A stretch of DNA of 64,000 nucleotides from Candidatus Hydrogenedentota bacterium (GTDB lineage: Bacteria; Hydrogenedentota; Hydrogenedentia; Hydrogenedentales; JAEUWI01), in the NCBI GenBank assembly GCA_019637335.1, contig JAHBVV010000009.1, positions 124,001-188,000 of the forward strand, read 5' to 3'. Positions 7,057-16,295 of this stretch are shown here, piece after piece. Made by a program: the position numbers and the translations under genes. A model generated the notes under the pieces. The model saw nothing but the letters and a program-made list of their open reading frames with translations, was not told the origin of the DNA and ran no database searches. Position 1 is the stretch's first letter, and every line of letters starts with the position of its first letter.

Positions 7057-10000
7057 GTGATAGTGCCCAGAATTTTTCGCCCGCAGGCCATCATTCCCGC
7101 GTTGTTGCTGCTCGCGGCGCCCCTCGCCGTTCACGCGCAGGGCGATGCCGTGGGCACGCCGCAGCACACCAGGACCTTCGAGCGCCTCTTCGGCATTTCG
7201 CGCCACATCGACCCCGAGCGCGTCGCCGAGGTCAAGGCCCTGCCGCCGGGCGAGAAACTGGAGATCGACACGACTGGCGACGGCAAAATCAACGAGGTCT
7301 GGTACATCGACAACGGCTACCGCCACGACAAGGAAATCATCCTCGTGCGTGCAGTGGACGAGGACGGCGACTACGCCGAGACCGGGCGCATGGACCTGGA
7401 CAGCGACCTGTATTTCTTCGACTGGGACGCGGATGGCTACATCGACGTCGTGATTGACTATGTGGACGACGACGGCGACAACGATCTCGATCAGATGGGC
7501 CTCTTCTACAACAAGAACTGGCGCGACGGCAAGGACGACATGACCGTCTGGTGGGCCATGGACATCGGCGACGACAACCTGCTCTGGTACGACGTGAACG
7601 GCACCTACTACCAGCCGCTCTGCCAGTGGCGCACGCATTTCAGCGGCGACGAACTCTTCTACCAGTTCCGCCTCACCGTGGACGACGAAAAATGGGTGAA
7701 CGTGTGGGAGGACCCCTTCGCCTTCTACGATCCGGACGGGGACCTGGCGAGCGAGGTGGTGGTGCGCATCAGCGCCGTGGGCGACCAGGTGAAAAACCTG
7801 CGCTACAGCATCGACGCGGACGACGACGCCTACGGGCGCGACACGCACAACTACGATTTCTCGATCACCGCGCTTCCGCCGGAGGAGGGCCTTTCCACGG
7901 AAGGCTGGCATTCGGAGGTCCTGACCATCCGCGGCGTGGAGACACTGCCGGTGCTCTCCTGGGACAAGACGAAGGAGTTCGGCCAGCAGGCCAACTGGGG
8001 CAAGGCCATGCTCACCTGGGACGAAATCAACAGTAACACCGACGAAAACCCCGCCCAGGACCCCCATGAGCGCTGGGAGGGCATCCTCAACGCCAAATCC
8101 AAACACGGCGACTTCGAACAGGTCGGCGGGCCGCCCTCCTCACCCTTCAACAAGCGCGTGGAGGTATCGGCGAATCCTGCTTCGCCGCTGGCACTCTATT
8201 TCGACGAAGTCGACCAGCGTTTTCACCTGCTCGGCGCGGACTACGGCTACATGGATGTGGATTATAACCTCGACGGCGTTGTGGACGGCGCGCAGACCTG
8301 GAAGGACACCGACGGCGACGGCAAGCTGGATGTGCGCGAGATTGACGTAAACAACGATGGCGTTGTGGACATTGTGCAGGCCCTGAAGCCCGGCGATCGG
8401 GCCTTTGCGCTGGAATTCGAGGCGTTTCCCGACACCTACAAGCCCGCCATCGCCCGCGCGCTCGAAGAGGGCCAGGCCTTCATCGACACCGCCGTGGGCG
8501 TCCTCGGCGAAACCCCGGCGGACGTACAGGAAATTATCGATTTCTACAGCGGTCCCCTGGCGGCTCACCACCCCGAGACGGAGATCGGATTGCGCATCCG
8601 CAACACCCCGGCGGGCGCGCGCTTCTACGTGGAGCTGGTGCGTGATCGCCTTTTTGCGCGCATGAAACGCGATCATGCGGACAAGCCCTACATGGAGGAA
8701 GTCGTGCGGCGCTATGAGGCGGGCGACTACGCCGGCGCGACTACCCACCTGCAGAACCGCGCCGGCGTGATTCCGTATCCCGCCGGAACGGCCCCGCTCG
8801 CCCGCAACGGCCAAACCTACACCCGGCGAATTCCCGTAACGGTGTCCGCAAGCGTGACGGACGAGGCGCCCCAGTTCTACCAGGATTATCCGGTCAGCAT
8901 TCCCGTCGCGGACCTCCGCGCGACGGCCCCGGATTTCAATCCCGCAAACTGCGTCGTCGTCGACGGTGAATTCTGGCTGGATTGGCGCGCGGTCCCGCAC
9001 CAGGTTGATAGCTGGCGGCACGCTGGCCACATCAGCAATTCAGCGAAGAACGACACCGCTCGACGAGGGCGGTCCGAAATACAGCTCGGTAGTGAATGGC
9101 TGGTAGGGAATAATGATAGCGCCGCAGGGTTCACAGGTCTGTCCTTCAACGGAGTCAGAACTTCAGGTGGTGCAATGGAACTCTCCTTCGTTGCCGACAT
9201 TGAGCCGGGTGAGTCCCGTTTGTTCTATGTCTATTACAATCCTGAAAGCGCGCAAGCGCTGGCATACACGAAACTCACCAACGCCGTGCCCGAAAACCCC
9301 GGCTACGTGGCCTGGGAGTCCGACGCGGGCGCCTTCCGCTTCTACACGGGCCAGTTCGATTTCTTCGGGAAGCAGGTCCAGCTGCTACCGCGCGACGAGC
9401 GGCTGATTTACCCGCTTATCGACGTGAATTACCACGCCCAGCAGGATTGGGGCATTGACGCCCTCCACGTCGGCAAGACCAGCGGGCTCGGCGGCGTCAC
9501 CGTGTATCGGGGGGATACCGCGTATCCCGTGCAGAGCCCCGCCGGCGAAGGCGATGTGACCTTCGAGTACAAGGTGCTGGGCTCCGGGCCCGTCCGCGCC
9601 GCCGTGGAAATGATCGCCACCAACGTATTCCCCGATCAGCCCGAGGCGCCCGTCTCGATTCGCGCGTTCATCTACGCGGGCCGCGCCGAGAGCGAGATCA
9701 ACGTGCTGCTGCCCGAGGGCCTGGACGGCGCAAGCATCGCGGCGGGCCTCATGCGGCTGGAGGGCGGCGATAGTTTCTCCCGCGCGGGCGCGATCGGCGA
9801 ATGGGGCTACCACGGCGACGACATCGGAGAGATCGGGCTGGCGCTGGCCTGGAAGCCCGAGCCCTCGGCCGGCGCGGTGCTGAGTCGCGAGGCCGAGCGT
9901 CACGTGGTGACCGGCCAGGGCGATCGCGCCACCTACTGGATCCGCGGCGGCTGGCGCCGCGGCATGCAATACCCCGTCAGCTACGATCACCAGAACTGGG

Positions 10001-10086
10001 AGCGCGAAATCCGCGAATGGGCTGCCGCCCTCCACGCCGACCTGGCCGTGAGCGTGGGGGAGAAGCAGGACACGGACCGCCAATGA
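7057..10086 (+). CDS. Large secreted protein with Asp-rich calcium-binding-like repeats
   Basis: The GTG at 7057 is preferred because AGAGGAGAA lies six bases upstream; a TTG two codons earlier abuts that site. The 1009-residue product has a signal peptide (LLLLAAPLAVHAQ at about residue 20-30). The first 450 residues contain several Asp-rich loops of the EF-hand or thrombospondin-3 type: DTTGDGKINEVW, DWDADGYIDVV, DYVDDDGDNDLD, DVDYNLDGVVDGA, DTDGDGKLDVRE and DVNNDGVVDIV. These probably bind calcium. The C-terminal half is beta-rich and ends with a region resembling the uncharacterised DUF4861 proteins (GEWGYHGDDIGEIGLALAW), an assignment I could not check. It is probably extracellular and may work on polysaccharide, given the divergent heparinase-like gene. 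Confidence 0.75.
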   Translation: MIVPRIFRPQAIIPALLLLAAPLAVHAQGDAVGTPQHTRTFERLFGISRHIDPERVAEVKALPPGEKLEIDTTGDGKINEVWYIDNGYRHDKEIILVRAVDEDGDYAETGRMDLDSDLYFFDWDADGYIDVVIDYVDDDGDNDLDQMGLFYNKNWRDGKDDMTVWWAMDIGDDNLLWYDVNGTYYQPLCQWRTHFSGDELFYQFRLTVDDEKWVNVWEDPFAFYDPDGDLASEVVVRISAVGDQVKNLRYSIDADDDAYGRDTHNYDFSITALPPEEGLSTEGWHSEVLTIRGVETLPVLSWDKTKEFGQQANWGKAMLTWDEINSNTDENPAQDPHERWEGILNAKSKHGDFEQVGGPPSSPFNKRVEVSANPASPLALYFDEVDQRFHLLGADYGYMDVDYNLDGVVDGAQTWKDTDGDGKLDVREIDVNNDGVVDIVQALKPGDRAFALEFEAFPDTYKPAIARALEEGQAFIDTAVGVLGETPADVQEIIDFYSGPLAAHHPETEIGLRIRNTPAGARFYVELVRDRLFARMKRDHADKPYMEEVVRRYEAGDYAGATTHLQNRAGVIPYPAGTAPLARNGQTYTRRIPVTVSASVTDEAPQFYQDYPVSIPVADLRATAPDFNPANCVVVDGEFWLDWRAVPHQVDSWRHAGHISNSAKNDTARRGRSEIQLGSEWLVGNNDSAAGFTGLSFNGVRTSGGAMELSFVADIEPGESRLFYVYYNPESAQALAYTKLTNAVPENPGYVAWESDAGAFRFYTGQFDFFGKQVQLLPRDERLIYPLIDVNYHAQQDWGIDALHVGKTSGLGGVTVYRGDTAYPVQSPAGEGDVTFEYKVLGSGPVRAAVEMIATNVFPDQPEAPVSIRAFIYAGRAESEINVLLPEGLDGASIAAGLMRLEGGDSFSRAGAIGEWGYHGDDIGEIGLALAWKPEPSAGAVLSREAERHVVTGQGDRATYWIRGGWRRGMQYPVSYDHQNWEREIREWAAALHADLAVSVGEKQDTDRQ

Positions 10087-10475
10087 CGGAACACGACCGG
10101 CGCGGCCGCGAGGGGACGGACACGCGCTGACCACACAAAATCCGCGCACGTATACTGGCGTCCCGCGCCTGAGACCGCCGCCGTTCCCGAACACCGCGGG
10201 TGCGCGTGCCTGTCCCCATCGGGGTAGCCAGCGGAGGCGTGGTCATAGCGCAACCCGAACCAGCCCCGGTCGGGACGTTGACCCCCATCGGCGCCTCCAG
10301 TGGTTCCGCGACCAGGTCGTCATCCGGCGCGGGGTGTTGGGGCAGCCGCTGGCGACGGTCCTGCGCGCGGACAATGCGCCCGTACAGGGCACGGACCGCT
10401 TCATCCTGGAGGCGTCGAACGCGTGCCTGGTGGACGACGTGAACATCGGCGACGGGGTGTCGCGTTCGATCGTGG
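10087..10475. other. Intergenic stretch with a possible decayed gene fragment
   Basis: No complete gene fits this 389-bp interval. A TATACT box occurs at 10151 and a GTG-initiated frame begins at 10200 (VRVPVPIGVASGGVVIAQPE). After about 30 residues protein-like sequence continues in another frame (WFRDQVVIRRGVLGQPLATV, then GTDRFILEASNACLVDDVNI) and fades out at about 10480, at the end of the opposing TPR gene. This looks like a frameshifted 3'-truncated remnant; I do not recognise the family. Confidence 0.35.
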
Positions 10476-11135
10476 TTATTCCTGGAACATCCGCGCGTTG
10501 CGCAGCAGCGTTTCCTCCGAGGCGCGGAAATTGGGCGAGATGGCCTGGAGTTCGGCCAGGTGTTCGCGGGCCTGCTCGCGCGATCCAAACCGCGCCTCAA
10601 CGCGCGCCAGCTGGAGCGTCGACTGCGCGACGAGCGTGCGGAGGCCCGTGTCGTCGGGCGCCTGGGCGTGCATTTCGCGCGCGACGTCCTTGACGTGCCG
10701 CCAGGCTTCGAGCGCGGGTTCCAACACCTCGGGATCCCGGAAAAGCGTCTCGTCCATCAGAATGATCGCGTATTCCCGCGCGCGGTGCAGGTTTGCAGGC
10801 TGGAGCGTCCGGCTTGCGTAAAGTTCGGTGCGGACCGCCCGCGCGAGCTCGATGCGCGGTGTCCCCAGGTCATTCAACAAACGGTGGCTTTGCAGGTAGC
10901 AGAACATGCCGTATTCATACCGGATCTTGGGGTTTTCCGGATGTGTTTCCGCCAGCTTTTGGTACTCCGCCAGCGCCTCCGCCAGTTTGCCTGTGACAGC
11001 GTAGTGTTCCGCGCGCTCGAGGGTCGGCGCCTGGCCGAACAGCTGGAGGCTGCGCGTCATGAGATAGTCCGCGGGCCGCGTCCAGACCGCAAAATTAACC
11101 AGCACGAGACTGGCGATGGAGAGGGTGCGCAACAT
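10476..11135 (-). CDS. TPR-containing protein of unknown function
   Basis: The ATG at 11135 is preceded by AAAGGAG at good spacing and opens a 219-residue protein. Residues 4-20 are hydrophobic (SIASLVLVNFAVW), giving a signal sequence or N-terminal anchor. The remainder is helical with TPR-like periodicity: AEHYAVTGKLAEALAEYQKL then PENPKIRYEYGMF, and near the C-terminus QLARVEARFGSREQAREHLA. TPR arrays mediate protein contacts, often in envelope assemblies. Nothing adjacent identifies a partner: the gene ends against a decayed region and stands alone. Confidence 0.65.
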   Translation of the reverse strand: MLRTLSIASLVLVNFAVWTRPADYLMTRSLQLFGQAPTLERAEHYAVTGKLAEALAEYQKLAETHPENPKIRYEYGMFCYLQSHRLLNDLGTPRIELARAVRTELYASRTLQPANLHRAREYAIILMDETLFRDPEVLEPALEAWRHVKDVAREMHAQAPDDTGLRTLVAQSTLQLARVEARFGSREQAREHLAELQAISPNFRASEETLLRNARMFQE

Positions 11136-11605
11136 ACTGCTACTCCTTTGGCCGGCGTTGCGTGCCGGCCCGTGCGAACGGGGGTACTGCGGGGCGCCCG
11201 GTGGATTGGGGGGCAAACGACCGGATGCGCGTGGCCAATTGCCGCACCCGGCGGGCGCCGGGTCATGCGCCGTACTATCTTTGCCGCGCGGCGCGCAATT
11301 GAACCTTTCAAAATATTAGCAACTTTGATGCCAATAGTTCAAATTTATCGAAATTGACTGCTTGGAGCCGAATATCCCGCAAAATCGGCCGGTAAACCAA
11401 TGGCAATGCTGCGCCTCAATCCTCCTGGCCTCCATGCGCACGGCGTTCGTGTGCGCAATCATGGTCATGGATGCGCACACCTCGACCCGGGAAGGTGTGC
11501 GGAACGCTCGGCGGCATACCGTGGTGTACGCGACGCGGTCCCCGGGCTACCGACCGGTAGGAATAGGGCCGAATGCGCCGACCAACGTGCGGACGGCGCG
11601 CCGCT
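11136..11605. other. Intergenic region, nothing recognised
   Basis: This 470-bp stretch separates the TPR gene from the upstream dehydrogenase, both on the minus strand. Bases 11300-11380 are distinctly AT-rich for this window and may hold the TPR gene's promoter, but no clear promoter, RNA or gene remnant is visible. Confidence 0.5.
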
Positions 11606-12643
11606 CTACAGCGTTACCTCGCGGCCCGTGCGGCTCGATTCGTAGGCCGCCTCGGCGATGGCGACCGCCTGTCGCCCGTCCCATCCCGTGCCGTTGCAGT
11701 CCTCCGATCGAACGCCGTCCACGAGTTTCTGGAGGGTGGCCGCATAGGTTTTCAGGCGCACGGGATCGAGGAAGCCCTTGCCCTGCCAATCGATCTTTTC
11801 CTGCACGGCGCGGACCTCCCAGGCGCCGCCGTGCTCGGCCACGCGGAGCTCGCCATACCAGTCGGCGTCGATCTGGCCCTTTTCCAGGATCACCTGCGTG
11901 GAACCGCCGGTGCGCGGGATGCCCGGCGCGGGCGCCTCAAAGGAGCAGAAGACGGTGCACACCGTGCCGTCGTCCAGCGTGAGCATGAGATCGGAGGTGG
12001 AATCCACGACGTACGCCGGATCGAAGGCGCGCACCTTGGCGAACACCTTAACAACCTCGCGCCCGGTCAGCCACCGGATCTGGTCGAGGTTGTGGATCCC
12101 GTGGCCCAGGAGGATGCCCACGTTTTCCTTTTGCAGCTGCCATGCGGGGGTGGTTTTCATGCCATCGGGGACCACCTGGGTGTTCTGAATGCGCAACACG
12201 CGGCCGAGGGCGCCGCTGTCGATGATCCGCTTCATCTCCACGTTGCATACGCGCTCGCGCTGCGTGTAGGTGATATCGCAGCGCAGGTTGATTTCGCGGC
12301 AGGCCGCGAGGATCGCGTCGCACTCCGCCACGGTGCAGGCCATCGGCTTGTCGATGAGCAGGTGTTTCCCCGCGCGCGCCGCGGCCAGCCCCTGCGCGCC
12401 GTGGAGGCCGTGCGGAGTTGCAATGCAGACGGCGTTCACGTCATCGCGCGCGAGCAGCGCTTCCAGCGAGGTTTCCAGGGGGACGTCGTATTCATCCGCC
12501 AGTTCGCCGGCGCGGCTGCCGACCGCAACGGCCGCCAGGCGCGCGCCGCGGACAAGCGTTTGTACGGTCCGCGCGTAGGTTTGCCCCATGAATCCAGCGC
12601 CAACAATGGCTATACCCAGCGGGCGATCGTCTTGTGCTACCAT
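11606..12643 (-). CDS. Gfo/Idh/MocA family NAD(P)-dependent oxidoreductase
   Basis: The 345-residue protein has the Rossmann signature GIAIVGAGFMGQTYA at residues 9-23, the AVCIATPHGLHG strand and the family motif in the form IDKPMACT (usually EKP), whose lysine is catalytic. The C-terminal alpha/beta domain carries GHGIHNLDQIRWLTG, with the His-x(3)-Asp region that supports catalysis in sugar dehydrogenases. Enzymes of this type oxidise or epimerise sugars and inositols using bound NAD(P). The start has AGAGGGAGAA upstream. It is divergent from the secreted esterase at 12737, sharing a 93-bp promoter region. The substrate cannot be read from the sequence. Confidence 0.88.
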   Translation of the reverse strand: MVAQDDRPLGIAIVGAGFMGQTYARTVQTLVRGARLAAVAVGSRAGELADEYDVPLETSLEALLARDDVNAVCIATPHGLHGAQGLAAARAGKHLLIDKPMACTVAECDAILAACREINLRCDITYTQRERVCNVEMKRIIDSGALGRVLRIQNTQVVPDGMKTTPAWQLQKENVGILLGHGIHNLDQIRWLTGREVVKVFAKVRAFDPAYVVDSTSDLMLTLDDGTVCTVFCSFEAPAPGIPRTGGSTQVILEKGQIDADWYGELRVAEHGGAWEVRAVQEKIDWQGKGFLDPVRLKTYAATLQKLVDGVRSEDCNGTGWDGRQAVAIAEAAYESSRTGREVTL

Positions 12644-12660
12644 GGTTCTCCCTCTACGGG

Positions 12661-12689
12661 TTCAAATGCGGGCCTCGCATGCGTATACT
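12661..12689 (+). promoter_or_regulatory. Candidate sigma70-type promoter for the esterase gene
   Basis: TTCAAA (12661-12666) and TATACT (12684-12689) are separated by 17 bases and lie 47 bases before the chosen ATG. The -10 is strong, the -35 weak. The inference rests on spacing only. Confidence 0.4.
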
Positions 12690-12736
12690 AGCCGATGGCG
12701 GGCCCGGTAGTGCAAGAACAGGAAAGGAAAGACGGG

Positions 12737-13927
12737 ATGTTTCGTCTATGCACATCGCTGGCGCTGCTGGGCGCGGCGCTCGCTTGCGCGGAGAGCGCGC
12801 CGGCCTGGCCCGGCTTTGACTGGAACGACTGGCAGGCGCTTACGGGCGTGGAGCGCCCGGATATCGAGAGCCCGCAGGCCGGCCTGCCCGATCTGCTGCC
12901 GCTGCTTAAGAACGATCCCGCGGACGCGCGCGAGTTCCCCAGCCTGGTCGTCTGGAAGCGCAAGCGCGACCTGATCCGGCACCGGGTAAGCACGCTGATC
13001 GGCACGGGAACCGGGCTGCGCTTCGATGCCGCGGATCCGGAGATCATTGGCGAAGAGATTCTGCCGGAATACAAGCGGTTTCACATGCGATTGCCCGGCC
13101 TGCTTGATGAGCCCATTCCGGCCTATCTGCTCATACCGCACACCCTGGTCAGCCGGCCGGCCCCCGCCATGATTGTGCTGCACCAGACCCAGGCCCCCGG
13201 AAAACGCGAGGCGGTCGGGCTGGAAGGGGACCCGGAGATGGCCTTCGCCGACGAACTTGCGAAGCGCGGCTACATCTGCCTGGCCCCCGACGCGAAGGGC
13301 TTCGGCGAGCGCATCCCGGAGGGCGGCCAGCCCTACGACGGCGCCATGGATTTCTACCGCGCCCACCCCGAGTGGTCCTTTTTCGGCCAGATGAATATCG
13401 AGCTGGTACGGATGGCGCAGTTCCTGGCGGCGCGCGGCGACGTCGATGAATCGCGCATCGGCGTTATCGGCCATTCGCACGGGGCCTACGGCGGGATTGT
13501 GGGGGCCGCTTTAAACACCGATATTTCCCTCGTTGTGGCAAGTTGCGGCTTCACCACCCTGCGAACCGACCCCCGGCCGGATCGCTGGAGCCACCTGACC
13601 CCGCTGCTGCCCCGGCTCGGCTTTTATGTGGACGATATCAAGCAGGCTCCCCTGGACTGGCATGAAGTCGCCGCTATGATCGCGCCGCGCGCCTTCTACA
13701 ACTACGCCACGCTCGATGACGATATCTTCCCCGAGACGGACAATCTGGCCGAGGTGTACGCGGACCTGGAGAAGCTGTACCGGCTGCACGGCGTGGAGGA
13801 CAAGTTCCACGGCGAACTGGCGCCGGGAAAGCACCAGTTCCCCAAGGCGGCCCGCGAAGCGGCCTACGCGTGGATCGACCGCCAGTTCAAGGTTGAACGC
13901 GCGGCGGGCGGGGCGGCGGCGCCATGA
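12737..13927 (+). CDS. Secreted alpha/beta hydrolase (dienelactone hydrolase / acetyl-esterase type)
   Basis: The ATG at 12737 follows GGAAAGGAAAGACGGG and starts a signal peptide (MFRLCTSLALLGAALACAES); an in-frame ATG at 12695 would place 14 polar residues before it. The 396-residue protein has the alpha/beta-hydrolase nucleophile elbow GHSHGAYGG, with the Ser flanked by His and preceded by VDESRIGVIG. Candidate acid and base partners are in LDDDIFPETDN and GKHQFPKAA near the C-terminus. The upstream PAMIVLHQTQAPGKRE strand is typical of the DLH/xylan-esterase group. It may deacetylate a carbohydrate, which is inference. Its stop overlaps the start of the next gene (ATGA), so the two are co-translated. 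Confidence 0.82.
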   Translation: MFRLCTSLALLGAALACAESAPAWPGFDWNDWQALTGVERPDIESPQAGLPDLLPLLKNDPADAREFPSLVVWKRKRDLIRHRVSTLIGTGTGLRFDAADPEIIGEEILPEYKRFHMRLPGLLDEPIPAYLLIPHTLVSRPAPAMIVLHQTQAPGKREAVGLEGDPEMAFADELAKRGYICLAPDAKGFGERIPEGGQPYDGAMDFYRAHPEWSFFGQMNIELVRMAQFLAARGDVDESRIGVIGHSHGAYGGIVGAALNTDISLVVASCGFTTLRTDPRPDRWSHLTPLLPRLGFYVDDIKQAPLDWHEVAAMIAPRAFYNYATLDDDIFPETDNLAEVYADLEKLYRLHGVEDKFHGELAPGKHQFPKAAREAAYAWIDRQFKVERAAGGAAAP

Positions 13928-15831
13928 CCAGCCGCGCTGCGCACGCGAATGCCGGCATCCTCTGCGCCCTGGCGGCCTCCATCATGGCGTACGGCTGGGG
14001 CTATCGCGGCATTGTGGGCCATGAGGGCGGCGCCATGGTCCCGGGCGCGCTGTTGGGCCTGGCGATCTGCCTGGCCTCCGGGCGAGCCGACTGGTACCGC
14101 CGCGCGGCGGTTGCCGGTCTCTTCGGGGCGGCGGGCTGGGCCTGGGGGGGCTCCATAAGCTATATGGAGCAGACCTTCTACACGGTCACCGATTCGTTTC
14201 CCGATGTCCTCTACGGATACGCCGTGCTGTTCTTTGTGGGCGGCCTCTGGGCCGGCATCGGCGGGGCCGTGCTGGGCCTGGCCTTTACGCTCCCGCGATC
14301 GGCGCTCCAGCGTCTATCGGCGCCCTTCGCGGCTATCGGCGCGGTGTATCTGGCCTTATACCTCTACCTGTTTTTCGACCACGCCGCCCGCGATGTGTGG
14401 GAGCGGCTTTCGGCCCAGCACTTTCACGACGGCGATTTCCTCGCCGCGCTGATCGCCCTCGTTACCTGCGGGCTCTATGCGCTGGTCCGGAAGCAGGAGC
14501 GGGGGGAGGCGCTGCTCTACTGCGCCGTGTGTCTCGCGTGGTTCGCCGGCTATCTCGGCCTCACCTGGATCGGCGGGATTCAGCTGGCCCCGCCCTACCG
14601 CAACGAAGGCTGGGGCGGCGTGCTGGGTATGCTCGTCGCATTGATAGTCTATTTGCACAGAACACAGAACCGCGCCGCGCTCCTGCTGGCCTGCTACGGC
14701 ATGCTCGGCGGCGGCCTGGCCTTCGCCGCCGCCGTGTTTATCCGCCATCCCGTGCGTGTGGAATGGGGGCCCTTCGCTTCCTGGGGCGGCATGATGCAGT
14801 GGAAGATCGCCGAAGAAAGCTTCGGCCTGCTCATGGGCCTCGCCATCGCCCTGGGCGCCCTGCGCTTGTTGCGGGGCGGCCTCGCGCCCGCCGAGGAGGA
14901 TGCGCCGCGCAAGCCCCTCGACATCTTTTCGGTATTCGTGGTGATCGTCGCCCTGCTCTGGATGAACGCGCGGCGCGGGCCGGAGCGCTGGATCTACCGC
15001 TACAACCTGATGACCTCGGAACCCGCCGCCGGATTGCCCCCGTGGCTCTGGCTCGCTATCGCCGGTATCGTCATGTCCGGCCTGGCGCTGTACGCCCTGC
15101 GGCTCTACCAGCGCGACGCCCTGGCCATCGCACCCCCCACGGCCTTCGGCAAGGGCCAGTGGGTGCTCCTGTTTCTTCTCTGGTCCACCGTCGCCACCGG
15201 ATTCGCGCAACAACTCCCCGAGGCGGGGTCCCGCGGCTACCCCCTCGTGGAGATGAGCTTCATCCTCTTCGCCGCCGCCGCCACGGCCCTGCTGCTCGGG
15301 ATGGGGAACCCCGCGCCCGCCGCTTCCCCCGGGAGCGTGCCGCCCTCCGACGCCCGCTGGAAGCTGGGCAAAGGCTTCTATACGGCCTGCGCCGGCGCCC
15401 CGGTGATGCTGGTTGTCATTTCGCTGCTCAGCATCGCCATGCAGGATGGTCCGGTGGCGGGTGCGCGCCTGCGTTTCGGGCCCGAGGCATACTGGCGCGA
15501 AGCCGCCGCCGTCATGGGAACCTGGAATGTTTCGGGCGTCGCCGCGCGACCGGGCGCCGCCCCCGATCAGCCCGCGCCGGACGGGCTCCATACTATTGAT
15601 TTCCTGCGCGATCGTTCCGCCATCATTACCTCCGCGGCTGGTGATCGTATCCCGGACGCGCACCGGTGGTATCACGCCGATTCACGCATTCACCTCGATT
15701 GGTACGGTCGCCTGCCCGAACACGAAGACAAGGAAACCCTGGTAATGGAGTTGACGGATGGCCGCCTGTACGTGCCCTGGCCGCCCGCGGGTGAACGCGC
15801 GGGCTACCTCGTGCTGGAACGCGCCCCCTGA
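13924..15831 (+). CDS. Polytopic membrane protein with C-terminal soluble domain
   Basis: The 635-residue protein begins with an ATG that overlaps the hydrolase stop. About a dozen hydrophobic segments span roughly residues 10-510 (for example GMLVALIVYLH, LLMGLAIALGALRLL, IFSVFVVIVALLW and VMLVVISLLSIAM). The last 120 residues are soluble and beta-rich, with MGTWNVSGVAARPG and DWYGRLPEHEDKETLVMELT, reminiscent of a small lipocalin-like domain presented at the membrane surface. I do not recognise the family. Co-translation with a secreted esterase suggests the two act on the same envelope or polysaccharide substrate. Confidence 0.7.
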   Translation: MTSRAAHANAGILCALAASIMAYGWGYRGIVGHEGGAMVPGALLGLAICLASGRADWYRRAAVAGLFGAAGWAWGGSISYMEQTFYTVTDSFPDVLYGYAVLFFVGGLWAGIGGAVLGLAFTLPRSALQRLSAPFAAIGAVYLALYLYLFFDHAARDVWERLSAQHFHDGDFLAALIALVTCGLYALVRKQERGEALLYCAVCLAWFAGYLGLTWIGGIQLAPPYRNEGWGGVLGMLVALIVYLHRTQNRAALLLACYGMLGGGLAFAAAVFIRHPVRVEWGPFASWGGMMQWKIAEESFGLLMGLAIALGALRLLRGGLAPAEEDAPRKPLDIFSVFVVIVALLWMNARRGPERWIYRYNLMTSEPAAGLPPWLWLAIAGIVMSGLALYALRLYQRDALAIAPPTAFGKGQWVLLFLLWSTVATGFAQQLPEAGSRGYPLVEMSFILFAAAATALLLGMGNPAPAASPGSVPPSDARWKLGKGFYTACAGAPVMLVVISLLSIAMQDGPVAGARLRFGPEAYWREAAAVMGTWNVSGVAARPGAAPDQPAPDGLHTIDFLRDRSAIITSAAGDRIPDAHRWYHADSRIHLDWYGRLPEHEDKETLVMELTDGRLYVPWPPAGERAGYLVLERAP

Positions 15832-16295
15832 TCGCGCCTCGTTCCGCCCGATGGAAAGTGGCGCAGGCCGCCCTCACGCGAAATTGGCCTTGGAGGCCCG
15901 TACACGCTCGGTCAGTCGCCGGGCGGTTATTGAGTTTTAGTAACACTCTAGCGGTCTGAAGCGCGTAACAGTATGTGTTTTTGCTAATGGAGCCAGAGTG
16001 TATGGAGCGCCGGCGGCCCGCCGGCATTGCACCGAAGGTGCAAGAACTCGTTGCCGGAGTCCGTCGACGACACGCGGCTTCTGATGCAACGGTAACATGT
16101 CCAGAACGCTGTATTGCGCCGGCGTCGCAATCTGCCGGCGGGCCGCCGGCGCTCCATAGTTGCACGTAGCCTTTATTCAACGACTCGCCCTGCTCTGGCC
16201 ACTGTACTTCGCTCGGCTAAAGTGTTCGCGAGTTTCAACGTTGCGTACCGCGGCCACCGCGCCGCGCATCGTCATTTGACGGAAGGAATACCATA
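15832..16295. other. Intergenic region carrying a long perfect inverted repeat
   Basis: This 464-bp gap between two same-strand genes has no gene. It contains the inverted repeat described at 16001-16158 and, at 16281-16288, the ribosome site GGAAGGAA of the next gene. Confidence 0.55.
16001..16158. repeat. 26-bp perfect inverted repeat with 106-bp spacer
   Basis: The left arm at 16001-16026 starts TATGGAGCGCCGGCGG and the right arm at 16133-16158 is its exact reverse complement. Each arm is itself palindromic at its centre (CCGGCGG-CC-CGCCGG). The core GGAGCGCCGGCGG resembles the GGGAGCGCAGGCG core of the repeats at 49119 and 57640, so these may belong to one REP-like family. Confidence 0.6.

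Noticed and set aside
12695-12736. Earlier ATG for the secreted esterase, which would be leaderless from the TATACT at 12684
   Set aside because: It would place 14 charged residues before the signal peptide, and a strong ribosome site precedes the ATG at 12737.
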